A DNA stretch of 64,000 nt from Rhizobium sp. SL86 (GCF_026672545.1 NZ_JAPPRJ010000001.1:1742001-1806000); one strand, 5' to 3'. Numbered from the stretch's first letter, positions 37,001-45,332 are shown. Notes: a model not told the origin generated them from the sequence alone. Made by a program: numbers and translations.

Positions 37001-37153
37001 GACAACCGCGGTGATCGTCCGCCGCGGCCGGACCGCGACAAAACGGCGCAGCCCGCTCGGTTCGAGGCCAAACCACCCCGCAAGGAGAAGCCGATCGACC
37101 CGGATTCGCCCTTCGCCAAGCTCGCTGCTCTTAAGGAGCAGATGAAGAAGTGA
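34070..37153 (+). CDS. SUV3-like ATP-dependent RNA/DNA helicase with Arg-Gly-rich tail
   Basis: A superfamily 2 helicase of about 1027 residues related to mitochondrial SUV3. Walker A GPTNTGKTH at residues 13-21, the DEVQ-type Walker B in VAIDEVQLAGD, then motif V/VI regions ATDAIGMGLNLDVDHVAF and QIAGRAGRH. After about residue 820 come an Ala/Glu-rich acidic linker and a long Arg-Gly-Asp-Asn-rich tail (repeats such as GGNRDGGNRDGG), ending in the conserved PDSPFAKLAALKEQMKK. The tail suggests RNA binding and degradosome-like work; this is inference. Start is uncertain: ATG 34070, TTG 34055 and GTG 34040 are all in frame and none has a clear ribosome binding site. It overlaps functionally with the S4 gene that starts one base after its stop. 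Confidence 0.88.
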   Translation: MILSGRGVTAVLGPTNTGKTHYAIERMVAHGSGVIGLPLRLLAREVYTRLVEKVGVSHVALVTGEEKITPPNARFSVCTVEAMPRETKAAFVAIDEVQLAGDLERGHIFTDRILHLRGREETLLLGAGTMRPILERLLPGITVVERPRLSTLFYAGQKKITRLPQRTAIVAFSADEVYAIAELIRRQRGGAAVVLGALSPRTRNAQVGLYQEGDVEYLVATDAIGMGLNLDVDHVAFAQDRKFDGYQFRNLNPGELGQIAGRAGRHLKDGTFGVTGQVQPFDEELVERIEGHQFDQVKVLQWRSKALDYSSLRALRESLDAAPTVQGLTRALPATDSQALDYLSRYPEVADLANTPERVERLWEACALPDYRRITPAQHADLISTLFFDLVRFGTVNENFMAEQVQRADRTDGEIDTLSARIAQIRTWTYVSNRPGWLAHPTHWQEKTREIEDRLSDALHERLTKRFVDRRTSVLMKRLRENAMLEAEISVNGDVFVEGHHVGQLAGFRFTPISGAEGPDARAVQAAAQKALALEFEARAARLYACGNNDLALGSDGSLRWLGEPVAKLAAADHIMHPRVILLADEQLTGNARDHVAARLERFLNHHIATVLKPLDDLSRAEDLQGMAKGLAFQIVENLGVLFRRDVADEVKTLDQDARASLRRYGVRFGAYHIFMPALLKPAPAELITLLWALKNDGLDKPGYGELIPALAAGRTSVVTDPTFERSFYKLAGFRFLGKRAVRVDILERLADLIRPLLQWKPGTSPRPEGAYDGRRFTTTTAMLSILGATPDDIEEILKGLGYRADQVKAEEAQAFLSSQDATSAPAADAAQATAEPVADDDADPAPQETAEAQAAPEGASAETPAAETAAEADVAAEPETAEEPKPVLLWRPGGGRSENQRGPRPQGERRPQGNRQGDEARGGNRRGGERSEQAARGPREGGNRDGGNRDGGKREGGNRDGQRDGGRPNNRGDRRPDNRGDRPPRPDRDKTAQPARFEAKPPRKEKPIDPDSPFAKLAALKEQMKK

Positions 37154-37154
37154 G

Positions 37155-37496
37155 ATGACGGAAAAGCCACCTGGAGATCAGCGTCAGCGCATCGACAAGT
37201 GGCTTTTCTTTTCGCGCCTGTGCAAGTCCAGGTCGCTGGCCCAGGATCTCGTCGAGGCGGGTCTGGTGCGCGTCAACGGAGACTTGGTGACCCAGCCGAG
37301 CCGCACGGTGAAACCGGGTGATCGACTTGACCTGCAACTGGAGAGCCGCGACCGCGTTGTGGTCGTCAGGGATGGCGGTTTGCGGCGTGGGCCTTATGAA
37401 GAGGCGCGGCGTCTTTATGATGACCTCTCGGTGGACGAGCCGCCGCGGTTGACGCCCTTCGAACGCGCCCAGCGACGCGTGCGCGAGTGTGATTGA
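37155..37496 (+). CDS. S4-domain RNA-binding protein (HslR-like)
   Basis: 113 residues with an S4 domain: RIDKWLFFSRLCKSRSLAQDLVEAGLVRVNG is the alpha-L RNA-binding fold, as in the ribosome-rescue heat-shock protein Hsp15/HslR. A basic C-terminal tail follows. It starts one base after the helicase stop, so the two are almost certainly cotranscribed, an association that supports a role in RNA handling for both. Specific function (recycling of stalled 50S subunits in E. coli HslR) is inferred from family. Confidence 0.87.
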   Translation: MTEKPPGDQRQRIDKWLFFSRLCKSRSLAQDLVEAGLVRVNGDLVTQPSRTVKPGDRLDLQLESRDRVVVVRDGGLRRGPYEEARRLYDDLSVDEPPRLTPFERAQRRVRECD

Positions 37497-37729
37497 GGCG
37501 CCGATCAGCCGCATTTCGCGCGTTTAGCACAACGATCTCCTGCGCCGCCATTTGAGGGATTGTTTATCCTTGCTATGCCGGTGCAAAGCTATTAGGGACC
37601 AGAAAAAGCCGGGGTCCATCCGCTGTGCGTGCTGCAAAGCTTGGGTTTCGCCGTGGTCCGGCCCCGCTCCGGAGGGCATCTGTCCTTCGTTATCGATGCA
37701 GACCAACTGAGACGTCACTGGAGTGCCTC

Positions 37730-38068
37730 ATGACGTATGTCGTGACCGACAATTGTATCCGCTGCAAGTACACCGACTGCGTTGAAGTCTGCCCCGTCGA
37801 TTGCTTCTATGAAGGCGAGAACTTCCTCGTCATCCATCCGGACGAGTGCATCGACTGTGGCGTATGCGAACCCGAATGTCCCGCCGAGGCGATCAAGCCG
37901 GATACGGAGCCGGGCCTCGACAAGTGGTTGAAGATCAATTCGGAGTTTGCCCAGATCTGGCCGAACATCACGGTGAAGCGCGACGCGATGCCGGAAGCCA
38001 AGGAAATGGACGGCGTCGAAAACAAGTACGAACAGTACTTCTCGCCGGAGCCGGGCAAGGGCGATTGA
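37730..38068 (+). CDS. fdxA: Seven-iron ferredoxin
   Basis: 112 residues beginning [20 protein letters not shown]. Cys9, Cys17 and Cys50 fit the [3Fe-4S] ligands and Cys21, Cys40, Cys43 and Cys46 the [4Fe-4S] ligands of Azotobacter ferredoxin I, each shifted by one. The C-terminal extension ([20 protein letters not shown]) is the FdxA type. ATG 37730 has GGAG upstream; the in-frame extension to 37625 is rejected because the family starts at MTYVV. A soluble electron carrier; redox partner not identified here. carD follows after a long leader, an order seen in other Rhizobiaceae. Confidence 0.95.
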   Translation: MTYVVTDNCIRCKYTDCVEVCPVDCFYEGENFLVIHPDECIDCGVCEPECPAEAIKPDTEPGLDKWLKINSEFAQIWPNITVKRDAMPEAKEMDGVENKYEQYFSPEPGKGD

Positions 38069-38155
38069 TTCGCCTTACCACGGTCTCTTTAATTGCTGCT
38101 TAATGATTGTGCATCGATGCGACCGTTGCGTCGGTGCATCTGCGAAAGCAAATCA

Positions 38156-38184
38156 TTGATTTCTTCCCATATTTGTGGTAGACA
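38156..38184 (+). promoter_or_regulatory. Candidate sigma-70 promoter of carD
   Basis: TTGATT (38156-38161), 17-base spacer, TAGACA (38179-38184). An inverted repeat with 7-base arms (38172-38203) spans the -10 and expected start site, a position where a bound regulator would block transcription. Confidence 0.5.
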
Positions 38185-38370
38185 ATAAGAACTGTTCCAC
38201 AAAGCGGCATTCGCGTGCCCAAAAACATCACGAAAGCAACAGAACACCCAGCGCGGTTTCCGTGACAAAGCCAGTGTTTGGATCTTGTCGTCGCTAATCG
38301 CGAGAGGGGTTGTTTTCGCGCGCGTTTGGTCGGACCAGTATGGAGTCACCCGACGGTTCCCCCGTCTCAT

Positions 38371-38412
38371 CCGGGCCTGACTGACCCGGCCCTGGCCTAC
38401 GGATGGCCGGGT
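38371..38412 (+). promoter_or_regulatory. Mutually exclusive hairpins in the carD leader
   Basis: CCGGG (38371-38375) can pair with CCCGG (38385-38389); alternatively ACCCGGCC (38384-38391) can pair with GGCCGGGT (38405-38412). Both use the same middle strand, so only one can form. The second ends 26 bases before the carD ATG, close to the GGGAG at 38421-38425. Confidence 0.45.
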
Positions 38413-38437
38413 GCGTAACAGGGAGTTTGTTAAACGA

Positions 38438-39007
38438 ATGACGACCCAGCAGAAAAAATCTTCGGCACGCCACGGCTTCAAGACCGGCGAATCGATCGTG
38501 TATCCGGCCCACGGTGTAGGCACTATCACGGCGATTGAGGAACAGGAAGTGGCTGGTATGAAGCTCGAACTGTTCGTAATCGATTTTGAGAAAGACAAGA
38601 TGCGCCTCAAGGTGCCGGTGGCCAAGGCCGTCAGCATCGGCATGCGCAAACTGTCCGAAACCGATTTCGTCGAGCGCGCGCTGAAGGTTGTTCAGGGCAA
38701 GGCCCGCGTGAAGCGCACCATGTGGTCGCGCCGCGCGCAGGAATATGATGCCAAGATCAATTCCGGCGATCTGATCTCGATTGCAGAAGTCGTGCGCGAC
38801 CTGTATCGGGCCGAAAACCAGCCGGAGCAGTCCTATTCCGAGCGTCAGCTGTATGAAGCAGCGCTCGACCGCATGGCGCGCGAAATCGCCGCCGTCAATA
38901 AAATGTCGGAAACCGAGGCTGTCCGCCTGGTCGAGACGAACCTTGCCAAGGGCCCCAAGCGCAGCAAGGTTGTTGACGAGGACGATTCCCACGAGGAAGC
39001 TGCGTAA
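38438..39007 (+). CDS. carD: CarD-family transcriptional regulator
   Basis: A 189-residue RNA-polymerase-binding regulator. The N-terminal Tudor-like RNAP interaction domain (RHGFKTGESIVYPAHGVGTI to about residue 75) contacts the beta subunit, and the helical C-terminal domain (MWSRRAQEYDAKINSGDL) carries the tryptophan that wedges into the upstream edge of the open complex. It stabilises open complexes at many promoters, including rRNA promoters, in the bacteria where it has been studied. ATG 38438 matches the family start; a GTG at 38411 lies inside a hairpin. Followed by a strong terminator. Confidence 0.93.
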   Translation: MTTQQKKSSARHGFKTGESIVYPAHGVGTITAIEEQEVAGMKLELFVIDFEKDKMRLKVPVAKAVSIGMRKLSETDFVERALKVVQGKARVKRTMWSRRAQEYDAKINSGDLISIAEVVRDLYRAENQPEQSYSERQLYEAALDRMAREIAAVNKMSETEAVRLVETNLAKGPKRSKVVDEDDSHEEAA

Positions 39008-39035
39008 GCGCAGACAGCGTCATCTCTCCTCAAAG

Positions 39036-39059
39036 AACCCGGCTTCGGCCGGGTTTTTT
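39036..39059 (+). terminator. Terminator after carD
   Basis: Eight-pair stem AACCCGGC / GCCGGGTT with a TTCG tetraloop (39044-39047) and six T (39054-39059). Confidence 0.92.
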
Positions 39060-39062
39060 ATT

Positions 39063-39087
39063 GGAACTTTTTCCTCCTCGATGCGTT
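39063..39087 (+). promoter_or_regulatory. EcfG (RpoE2) promoter of rpoH2
   Basis: GGAAC (39063-39067), 16-base spacer, CGTT (39084-39087), the exact EcfG consensus, directly after the carD terminator and reading toward rpoH2. Control of rpoH2 by RpoE2 is established in Sinorhizobium meliloti, which supports the assignment. The leader to the start codon would be about 205 bases. Confidence 0.82.
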
Positions 39088-39299
39088 GACCCGCCGGTAC
39101 GGCGAAAAGTGCTGATGCACGAGACACTGTTCGCCCGCCGCCGCAAGGGGGATGTGGTCGCTCCATGTCCCTTCACGAAAAACGTCAGGGGAACGTAACC
39201 AATGCCGCCAGATGCCACGCCTGTGACCTGCCACACAGGTCCGTGTTCGTCTTGCGACCGTCCGGTTTCGTTGGGTCACACAGTCTCATGGAGAGCGCG

Positions 39300-40163
39300 A
39301 TGAACGCCATGTCAGCAGACCGCACAATGATCAAGATCGCCATGTCGGCACCGTATCTGGCGCGCGAGGAAGAACGCGACCTGGCCGTACGGTGGAAGGA
39401 CGATCAGGATCAGGATGCGCGCAACCAGATCGCGCTGGCGCATATGCGGCTCGTGATCGCCATGGCCTCCAAGTTCCGCGGTTTCGGCCTGCCCATGGGC
39501 GACCTCGTACAGGAAGGGTATGTAGGGCTGCTGGAAGCGGCGGCAAGGTTCGAGCCCGCCCGTGATGTCCGTTTTTCGACCTATGCCAGCTGGTGGATCA
39601 GGGCGTCGATGCAGGATTACATCCTGCGCAACTGGTCCATCGTCCGGGGCGGCACGAGTTCGGCCCAGAAGGCGCTGTTCTTTAACCTGCGCCGCCTGCG
39701 CGCAAAACTCTCCCGCGGCGATACCTCGGTTAGCCCGCATGCCATTCATGAAGAGATCGCGACCGCGCTTGGTGTCAGCCTTGCCGATGTCCAGACCATG
39801 GATGCGCGGCTTTCCGCCAATGATGCCTCGCTGCAGGCGCCGTCGATTGCAGGTGATTCTGACAGCGTCGAGCGCCTCGACATGCTGGAAAGCAACGAGC
39901 CGCTGCCGGATGAGCAGGTGTCCGGCATGATTGACGGCGAACGCCGGCTGAAATGGCTGCAGGGGGCCCTGACCAAGCTCAACGACCGCGAAAAGAAGAT
40001 CATCCACGCCCGCCGCCTGACCGATGATGGAGCCACACTCGAAGCCCTTGGCGCCGAACTCGGCATTTCCAAGGAGCGTGTGCGCCAGATCGAAAGCCGT
40101 GCGATCGAAAAACTCAAATCCGCACTGGTCACCACCAATCCGCAGATGGCGGCCGCCTGCTGA
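39300..40163 (+). CDS. rpoH2: RNA polymerase sigma-32-type factor RpoH2
   Basis: A 287-residue heat-shock-class sigma factor. Region 2 contains LVIAMASKFRGFGLPMGDLV (2.1-2.2), FSTYASWWIRASMQDYILRNW (2.3-2.4, promoter melting and -10 contact); region 4.2 is LEALGAELGISKERVRQIESRA, the -35 helix-turn-helix. The length and sequence fit RpoH2 rather than the ~300-residue RpoH1. ATG 39300 is chosen because GGAGAG lies four bases upstream; ATG 39309 is close, and the frame is open back to 39165. It is preceded by an EcfG promoter, so it likely forms the second tier of the general stress cascade. Confidence 0.93.
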   Translation: MNAMSADRTMIKIAMSAPYLAREEERDLAVRWKDDQDQDARNQIALAHMRLVIAMASKFRGFGLPMGDLVQEGYVGLLEAAARFEPARDVRFSTYASWWIRASMQDYILRNWSIVRGGTSSAQKALFFNLRRLRAKLSRGDTSVSPHAIHEEIATALGVSLADVQTMDARLSANDASLQAPSIAGDSDSVERLDMLESNEPLPDEQVSGMIDGERRLKWLQGALTKLNDREKKIIHARRLTDDGATLEALGAELGISKERVRQIESRAIEKLKSALVTTNPQMAAAC

Positions 40164-40214
40164 GGCGGCCTCTTGGCCGCGCCAGCGCTTCAAAGCCGGT
40201 CGTCTGGCGGGAGC

Positions 40215-41738
40215 CTATTCGGAAATAATCTTGACCCGCTGACCGGGCGATAACGTGGCGCCGGCTGAAAGCGCATTGATCATCTTGAAGAGATCGAGCT
40301 TGCGTTCGGTTCCCATCATCCGCGCCGCAAGCGTTGTGATCGTGTCGTTGGCGCCGACGGTGACGATGCGCACGCGCAGCGGCTTGATCTGGCTGATTTC
40401 CTGCGGCGTCATGCGGCGGAAACTCGCTCTCAGCGTATTGGCGGTGGCTTCGAGTGTCGTGTTGCCCTTCGGCACGGCGGTCAGGAACCGGAAGATCTGC
40501 TTGTCCACACGCACGACCGTGACATCGAATTCCCAGCGCTCGGCGGAGGCTCTGGCGGTTGCCGCCGGCATGTCGTTCACGGTCGTTTCACGCACCGTAT
40601 CCGGCAGAAGGCCGGCCACCCAGCCGCTCGTCAGATAGTTCGACAGGCTGCCATCGTCGGGCGCCTGCACGCCGTCGAAGCGGATCGCCGTCTCGTCCGG
40701 CCCCGTCGCCAGTACCGCTTCCACCTTGTTGTCGATCCTGAAGCCTTCCGGCACGTCGAAACGGATGCCCAGCCCCGCATGCATGAAGGTCTCGTTGCGG
40801 ACATAACCCTCTTCCGGGCTGTCGCCATAAAGAAGGCCGTCAATGCCGGTGAGATAATAGTCGCGGCCGCGGTCGCCGACGGTTCCTTCCTGGCCGAAGG
40901 CACGGGCATGCTGACGGGCTAATTCCACACGCTGCGGCGCATTGGGGTGGCTGGAAAGGAAGTCGAGGCTCTGGTCGGTATCCGGGTCGACCGAGGAAAA
41001 GCGCGCATAGGCGGCCATCGAATCCAGGAACCGGGCCGCCGCATAAGGATCATATCCGGCTTCGCCGAGCATGCGCACGCCGATCACATCCGCCTGCAGT
41101 TCCTGCTGGCGAGAGAAGGCGGCAAGGCGCAGTTTGCCGCGGGCAAGCGCCTGCTTGCCGGCGAGATCGCTCGAGAGCACCTCAGCCACCACGCGGCTGG
41201 CGATGACCTCCGCTTCTTCACGCTTCTGTCGCTCGATGCCGTGATTGGCGGTGACATGCGCCATCTCGTGGCTGAGGACGGCAGCGACCTCCGAGGCATC
41301 ATTGGCAAGCGCCAGGAGGCCGCGGGTGACATAGAGATAACCGCCCGGCAGGGCGAAGGCGTTGATGGCCGGCGAATTCAGGATGGTGATGCGATAGGAC
41401 TGGTTCGGGTTTTCCGAAACGGCGGTCAGTGCACCGGTGATGCGGGCGACCAGCCGTTCCGTCTTCGCATCATGATATTCGCCGCCATAACTTGCGACGA
41501 TGCGCGGGTGCTCGCGGGCGCCCATCTGGGCGCGCGGATCGTTCTTTTGCACCTGCTCGACGATCTGTGGCGTGGAGGAGGGCTTGATGTCCGCCTGATA
41601 GGTCTGTTCCAGGATCGACTGGCAGCCGGAAAGAAGGGTCGCGGCAGCCAGAAGCGCTGCCATGGAACGCAGGCCGATCCGCCGAGGCTCTCCGGCCCGG
41701 AGCGTGAAGCTGCGGCCTTTACCGCTGCGTTCTGTCAT
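40215..41738 (-). CDS. M48-family metalloprotease lipoprotein (BepA-like) with C-terminal LysM-like region
   Basis: About 507 residues. Signal peptide with lipobox LLSGC, Cys at about residue 39 after a long polar N-terminus. The zinc protease motif HEMAH lies near residues 157-161 (VLSHEMAHVTANHG), with the third ligand in the following helix region QQELQADVIGVRML. The last ~50 residues, VRIVTVGANDTITTLAARMM and LSPGQRVKIISE, resemble a peptidoglycan-binding LysM-type module. Likely an envelope protease or chaperone for outer-membrane assembly. Starts at 41765 and 41663 are possible; none has a strong ribosome binding site. Confidence 0.85.
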   Translation of the reverse strand: MTERSGKGRSFTLRAGEPRRIGLRSMAALLAAATLLSGCQSILEQTYQADIKPSSTPQIVEQVQKNDPRAQMGAREHPRIVASYGGEYHDAKTERLVARITGALTAVSENPNQSYRITILNSPAINAFALPGGYLYVTRGLLALANDASEVAAVLSHEMAHVTANHGIERQKREEAEVIASRVVAEVLSSDLAGKQALARGKLRLAAFSRQQELQADVIGVRMLGEAGYDPYAAARFLDSMAAYARFSSVDPDTDQSLDFLSSHPNAPQRVELARQHARAFGQEGTVGDRGRDYYLTGIDGLLYGDSPEEGYVRNETFMHAGLGIRFDVPEGFRIDNKVEAVLATGPDETAIRFDGVQAPDDGSLSNYLTSGWVAGLLPDTVRETTVNDMPAATARASAERWEFDVTVVRVDKQIFRFLTAVPKGNTTLEATANTLRASFRRMTPQEISQIKPLRVRIVTVGANDTITTLAARMMGTERKLDLFKMINALSAGATLSPGQRVKIISE

Positions 41739-41975
41739 GTTCGCCCGTTCATTCGGAACCGTCATTCTTCCAAGCCCGCCATCCGGCGCAATGCGCGGCC
41801 AATGCCTTCCCGCCGCTGTCTCCTGTCTGGTTCATGCGGATGGCTGCACTGGCTCGCCTATGCCCTGTTCACCCCTAAAGTAGAACAGCAGTTCCGGCAA
41901 ACAATCGTCCCGCCCACTTTCGCACTGCGGCATGCCATTGTCACACGTCCAAAATGTGGCGGATCGGTTTACGCT

Positions 41976-42692
41976 TTATGAAGGCAGGACAAATTTGCTG
42001 ATCGCGTCATCGTCCCTGTGTGTCAGAAAGATCCGTTTTTCGCCATGGAAAAGAATCGTTCCCGCGTCGATGAAGATCACCTCATCGGCCAGGCGGCGCA
42101 CTTCCTCAATGTCATGGGTGACGATCAGGATCGTGTTGTGGGTTTCCTGGTGCAGTGCGGCCAGGAGATCGGCCATCGAAAGGCGAAGCGCCGGGTCGAG
42201 CGCGGCAAAGGGTTCGTCCAGCAGGAGGAGCGGGCGCTTGCGCACGAGCGCCCGCGCAAAGGCCGCGCGCTGTCGTTCTCCGCCGGAGAGTGTTCCGGGT
42301 TTGCGTTTTTCATAGCCGGCAAGCCCGACACGCGCGAGGGCATCCGAGACCTCCTGTCTCTCAGCGGCGCTGAGTTTCAGTCCGGGATCCAGCCCAAGTC
42401 CGATATTGGTGAAGAGGTCGAGATGGGCGAACAGGTTGTTGTCCTGGAAGACAAGGGACAGTGGTCGTTCGCCCGGATGGCTGCCGGTGACATCGCGGCC
42501 TTCCAGCAGGATCCTGCCACCATCCGGTGTCTCGAAGCCGGCAACGAGATTGAGAAAGGTGGATTTGCCGGAACCGGAGGGGCCGGTGATCGCCGTTACC
42601 TGTCCTGCCGCAAGCGTGCAGTCGAAAAAAAAGTCTGCCTGGCCAAGCTTCAGGGTCACCGTGTCCAATTGTACCGCGGGCGTGGTCTTCAT
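41976..42692 (-). CDS. thiQ: Thiamine ABC transporter, ATP-binding protein
   Basis: A 238-residue ABC ATPase: Walker A GPSGSGKST near residue 37, signature LSGGERQRAAFARAL, Walker B LLLLDEPFAALDP and the H-loop THD. Context fixes the substrate: it overlaps thiP by four bases (ATGA) and the three-gene unit thiB-thiP-thiQ lies behind a TPP riboswitch. It energises uptake of thiamine and its phosphates. Confidence 0.93.
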   Translation of the reverse strand: MKTTPAVQLDTVTLKLGQADFFFDCTLAAGQVTAITGPSGSGKSTFLNLVAGFETPDGGRILLEGRDVTGSHPGERPLSLVFQDNNLFAHLDLFTNIGLGLDPGLKLSAAERQEVSDALARVGLAGYEKRKPGTLSGGERQRAAFARALVRKRPLLLLDEPFAALDPALRLSMADLLAALHQETHNTILIVTHDIEEVRRLADEVIFIDAGTILFHGEKRIFLTHRDDDAISKFVLPS

Positions 42693-44302
42693 TGTTTTTC
42701 CTTGTGTCCGACGGTGCCGAGCGCCGTCAGGATCAGGCAGATCACGCCGAGGATCAAGGCGAGGCCATCCGCATCATGTGTGCGGTAACTGCCAAGCCGG
42801 CTATAGATCAGCCAGGGCAGGGTGGTCAGATCATTGGAGCCGAAGAGGGCGACGGCGCCGAGATCGCCGAGCGACAGCGCCATGGCGAAGGAGAGCGCCA
42901 TGAACAGCGGTCGGCGCAGACCCGGCCAATCGATCAGCCGCAACCGCGAGATCCCGCCGATGCCGAGGCTGGCGGAGAGTCGGCGCGTACGGGCAACATG
43001 CGTCTCGACCGCCGGCTCCAGAACCCGCATCACAAAGGGCAGTGCCATCAGCGCGTTGATTGCCGCAATCAGGAAGGGCGCAAAGGATGTGACCTGGCCG
43101 AAAGGACGGATCAGCAAAAACCAGCCGGTTCCAAGCACCACCGGGGGGACCAGGAGCACCAGCGATGACAGGGTCGCCAGCGCTGTCGAAAAGGCAGCGA
43201 GGTGTTTCGACTGATGTCGTCTGTCGGCAATGGCGGATCTGGCCTTGATGATGCCGCCGGCCATCAGCAGGGAGAGGAGGGCGGCGGTCAGGGCGATCGA
43301 CAGGCTTGTGAGTGCCGCCTGACGGAAGGCCGGCATCGTGATGAGCCGCCCCAGATCGGCCCGCCAGCCGGACACCACAATGGAGGCGAGCGGCAGCAGC
43401 AGGAAGAGAGTGGCGAGCAGGATGACGAGCGTATCCCAGGCGAGCGCCGCCGGATCCCGTCCGTCGAACCGTTTTGGCGCGCGTCCCTCACCACCTGCGG
43501 AGCGGTCAGTGGTGGCGAACCGGCCGAGCCCCAGCAGGATGATGGCGGTGAGCGCGATCTGCAGCAGTGCCAGCATCACAGCCCGCGGCGGGTCGAAGTC
43601 GAAGCGCAGCGACTGGTAGATCGCCACCTCGAGCGTTGTGGCGGCGGGACCACCGCCGAGAACAAGCACAAGCGTGAAGCTGGTGGCGCAGAGCATGAAG
43701 ATGAGCCCTGCCGCGCCGGGAATGACGGCGGCCAACGCCGGGCGTTCGACAAAACGGAAGGTGGACCAGGAGGACAGGCCGAGGCTCGCCGACAGCCGCC
43801 AGGTTTCCGGCGGAAGCCGTTCCAGACCGGCCAACATCAGGCGCGCGGCAAGCGGCAGGTTGAAGAAGACATGGGCAATCAGAATGCCGGTCAGGCCGTA
43901 GATGCTGACCGGGTTCCGCAGCCCGGCAGAGGTGAGCAGATCGTTCAGCAGTCCCTGACGCCCGAAGATGCCGATTAGGCCGAGCGCGCCGATCAAAACG
44001 GGCAGGCCCATCGGCACTGCCATCAGCCGGATGATCCAGATTCGCCCCGGGAAACGGGAACGACGGGCAAGCGATAGCGCGACGGGCACCGCAAGGAGGA
44101 CCGACAGAAACGTCGAGAGCACCGCCTGCAGCAGGGTGAAACGCAGGATACTGAGCGTATAGGCATCAAACAGCGTCTGGCCTAGGCCGTCCGGCGCCGT
44201 CATCAGCAGGGCTGCGGTAGGCAGCGTGACGAAAAGCCCGATCAGCAGAAGGCTTGCCGCACCCGCGGCAAGCCCTCGTGTCTGTTCGGCCCTGGTCAGC
44301 AT
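42689..44302 (-). CDS. thiP: Thiamine ABC transporter, permease
   Basis: A 537-residue membrane protein formed of two fused BPD_transp_1 permease units, each with about six helices. EAA-loop sequences are visible in each half (ASLGLSSWSTFRFVERPALAAVIPG in the first; ASLGIGGISRLRLIDWPGLRR in the second), where the ThiQ subunits dock. Length equals the usual ThiP. It lies 16 bases after thiB and overlaps thiQ. Confidence 0.93.
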   Translation of the reverse strand: MLTRAEQTRGLAAGAASLLLIGLFVTLPTAALLMTAPDGLGQTLFDAYTLSILRFTLLQAVLSTFLSVLLAVPVALSLARRSRFPGRIWIIRLMAVPMGLPVLIGALGLIGIFGRQGLLNDLLTSAGLRNPVSIYGLTGILIAHVFFNLPLAARLMLAGLERLPPETWRLSASLGLSSWSTFRFVERPALAAVIPGAAGLIFMLCATSFTLVLVLGGGPAATTLEVAIYQSLRFDFDPPRAVMLALLQIALTAIILLGLGRFATTDRSAGGEGRAPKRFDGRDPAALAWDTLVILLATLFLLLPLASIVVSGWRADLGRLITMPAFRQAALTSLSIALTAALLSLLMAGGIIKARSAIADRRHQSKHLAAFSTALATLSSLVLLVPPVVLGTGWFLLIRPFGQVTSFAPFLIAAINALMALPFVMRVLEPAVETHVARTRRLSASLGIGGISRLRLIDWPGLRRPLFMALSFAMALSLGDLGAVALFGSNDLTTLPWLIYSRLGSYRTHDADGLALILGVICLILTALGTVGHKEKQ

Positions 44303-44318
44303 GATCGAGCTTTATCGA

Positions 44319-45332
44319 TCAGTTCATGCTCATGGCGGTCAGCCATTCGCGGATCCAGGCCTGACGGTTCTTTGCCACATCCTCCGGGCTCATCAGGAAG
44401 GTCTTCGACGGTTCGACCAGTTTTCCGAAAGCTTCCGGCAGCGGATCGGCGGTGGCGGCAGCCGGCATCATCCAATTGGTCGTCGGAATGATCGTCTGGA
44501 ACTGCGGTGAGAGCGTGAAGGCGAGGAATTGTTCGGCGAGGGCCTTGTTCTTCGTGGCCTTCAGCATGCCGGAGACCTCGATCTGGATATAGTGGCCTTC
44601 CGAAAATTTCGCCGCCTTGTAGCGCTCGGTCTTCTCTTCCATCATGTGATAGGCGGGCGAGGTGACGTAAGAGAGCACCATCGGCGCTTCGCCCTTGGTG
44701 AAGAGACCGTAGGCTTCCGACCAGCCGGGCGTCACCGTCAGGATGCGGTCTTTGAGCTTGGCCCAGGCCTCCGGCGCCTTGTCGCCGTAGACCGACTTCA
44801 CCCACAACAGCAGGCCGAGGCCGGGCGTGGAGGTGCGCGGATCCTGGATGACGATCTTCTGCGATGGATCGCCCTCCACCAGATCCTTCATGCTGCTTGG
44901 CGGGGTCTTGATCGTCTCGCTGTCATAGATCACGGCAAAGTGGCCGTAGTCGAAGGGCACAAAGACATCATCCTTGAAACCGCCCGGCACCTTTGCCGCA
45001 CTGGTATCGATGCCGTGCGGCGCAAACAGCCCGGTATCCTTGGCTTCCTGGATAAGATTGGTGTCGAGGCCGAGCGCCAAATCCGCATCGGAGGACGCGC
45101 CTTCCAGTTTCAGACGCGTCAGCAGCGCCACGCCATCGGCAACGGCCACGAAGTTCAGCGTACAATCGCAGGTCTTTTCAAAGGTTTCCTTGACCTTGGG
45201 GCCCGGACCCCATTCAGCGACGAAGCTTTCATAGGTGTAGACGGTGAGCGTCTTCTTGTCCTGGGCCGTTGCTGTCAGGGGAAGGGCCGCGAGCATCAGC
45301 GCAGCCAGGGAAAAAGCGAAGTGTTTGCGCAT
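44319..45332 (-). CDS. thiB: Thiamine-binding periplasmic protein
   Basis: A 337-residue solute-binding protein with a cleaved Sec signal peptide (residues 1-23, ending ATAQD). [20 protein letters not shown] is the ThiB N-terminal signature and the interior [18 protein letters not shown] and [19 protein letters not shown] segments fit the ligand cleft. It captures thiamine, TMP and TPP in the periplasm for ThiP/ThiQ. AGGAGG lies before the ATG; this ribosome binding site can be masked by the riboswitch leader described separately. Confidence 0.95.
   Translation of the reverse strand: MRKHFAFSLAALMLAALPLTATAQDKKTLTVYTYESFVAEWGPGPKVKETFEKTCDCTLNFVAVADGVALLTRLKLEGASSDADLALGLDTNLIQEAKDTGLFAPHGIDTSAAKVPGGFKDDVFVPFDYGHFAVIYDSETIKTPPSSMKDLVEGDPSQKIVIQDPRTSTPGLGLLLWVKSVYGDKAPEAWAKLKDRILTVTPGWSEAYGLFTKGEAPMVLSYVTSPAYHMMEEKTERYKAAKFSEGHYIQIEVSGMLKATKNKALAEQFLAFTLSPQFQTIIPTTNWMMPAAATADPLPEAFGKLVEPSKTFLMSPEDVAKNRQAWIREWLTAMSMN

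Larger units (their letters stand above)
38069..38437. other. 369-base fdxA-carD intergenic region with structured carD leader
   Basis: No gene seen. Contains a bulged hairpin near 38114-38140, a promoter at 38156-38184, an inverted repeat TTTGTGG / CCACAAA (38172-38178 and 38197-38203) overlapping that promoter and start site, and two competing hairpins at 38371-38412. Predicted 5' untranslated region for carD is about 245 bases. Confidence 0.5.

Noticed and set aside
36880..37040. Repeat-rich DNA as a possible CRISPR or satellite
   Set aside because: The repeats are imperfect, in frame, and encode the Arg/Gly tail of the helicase; there are no spacers.
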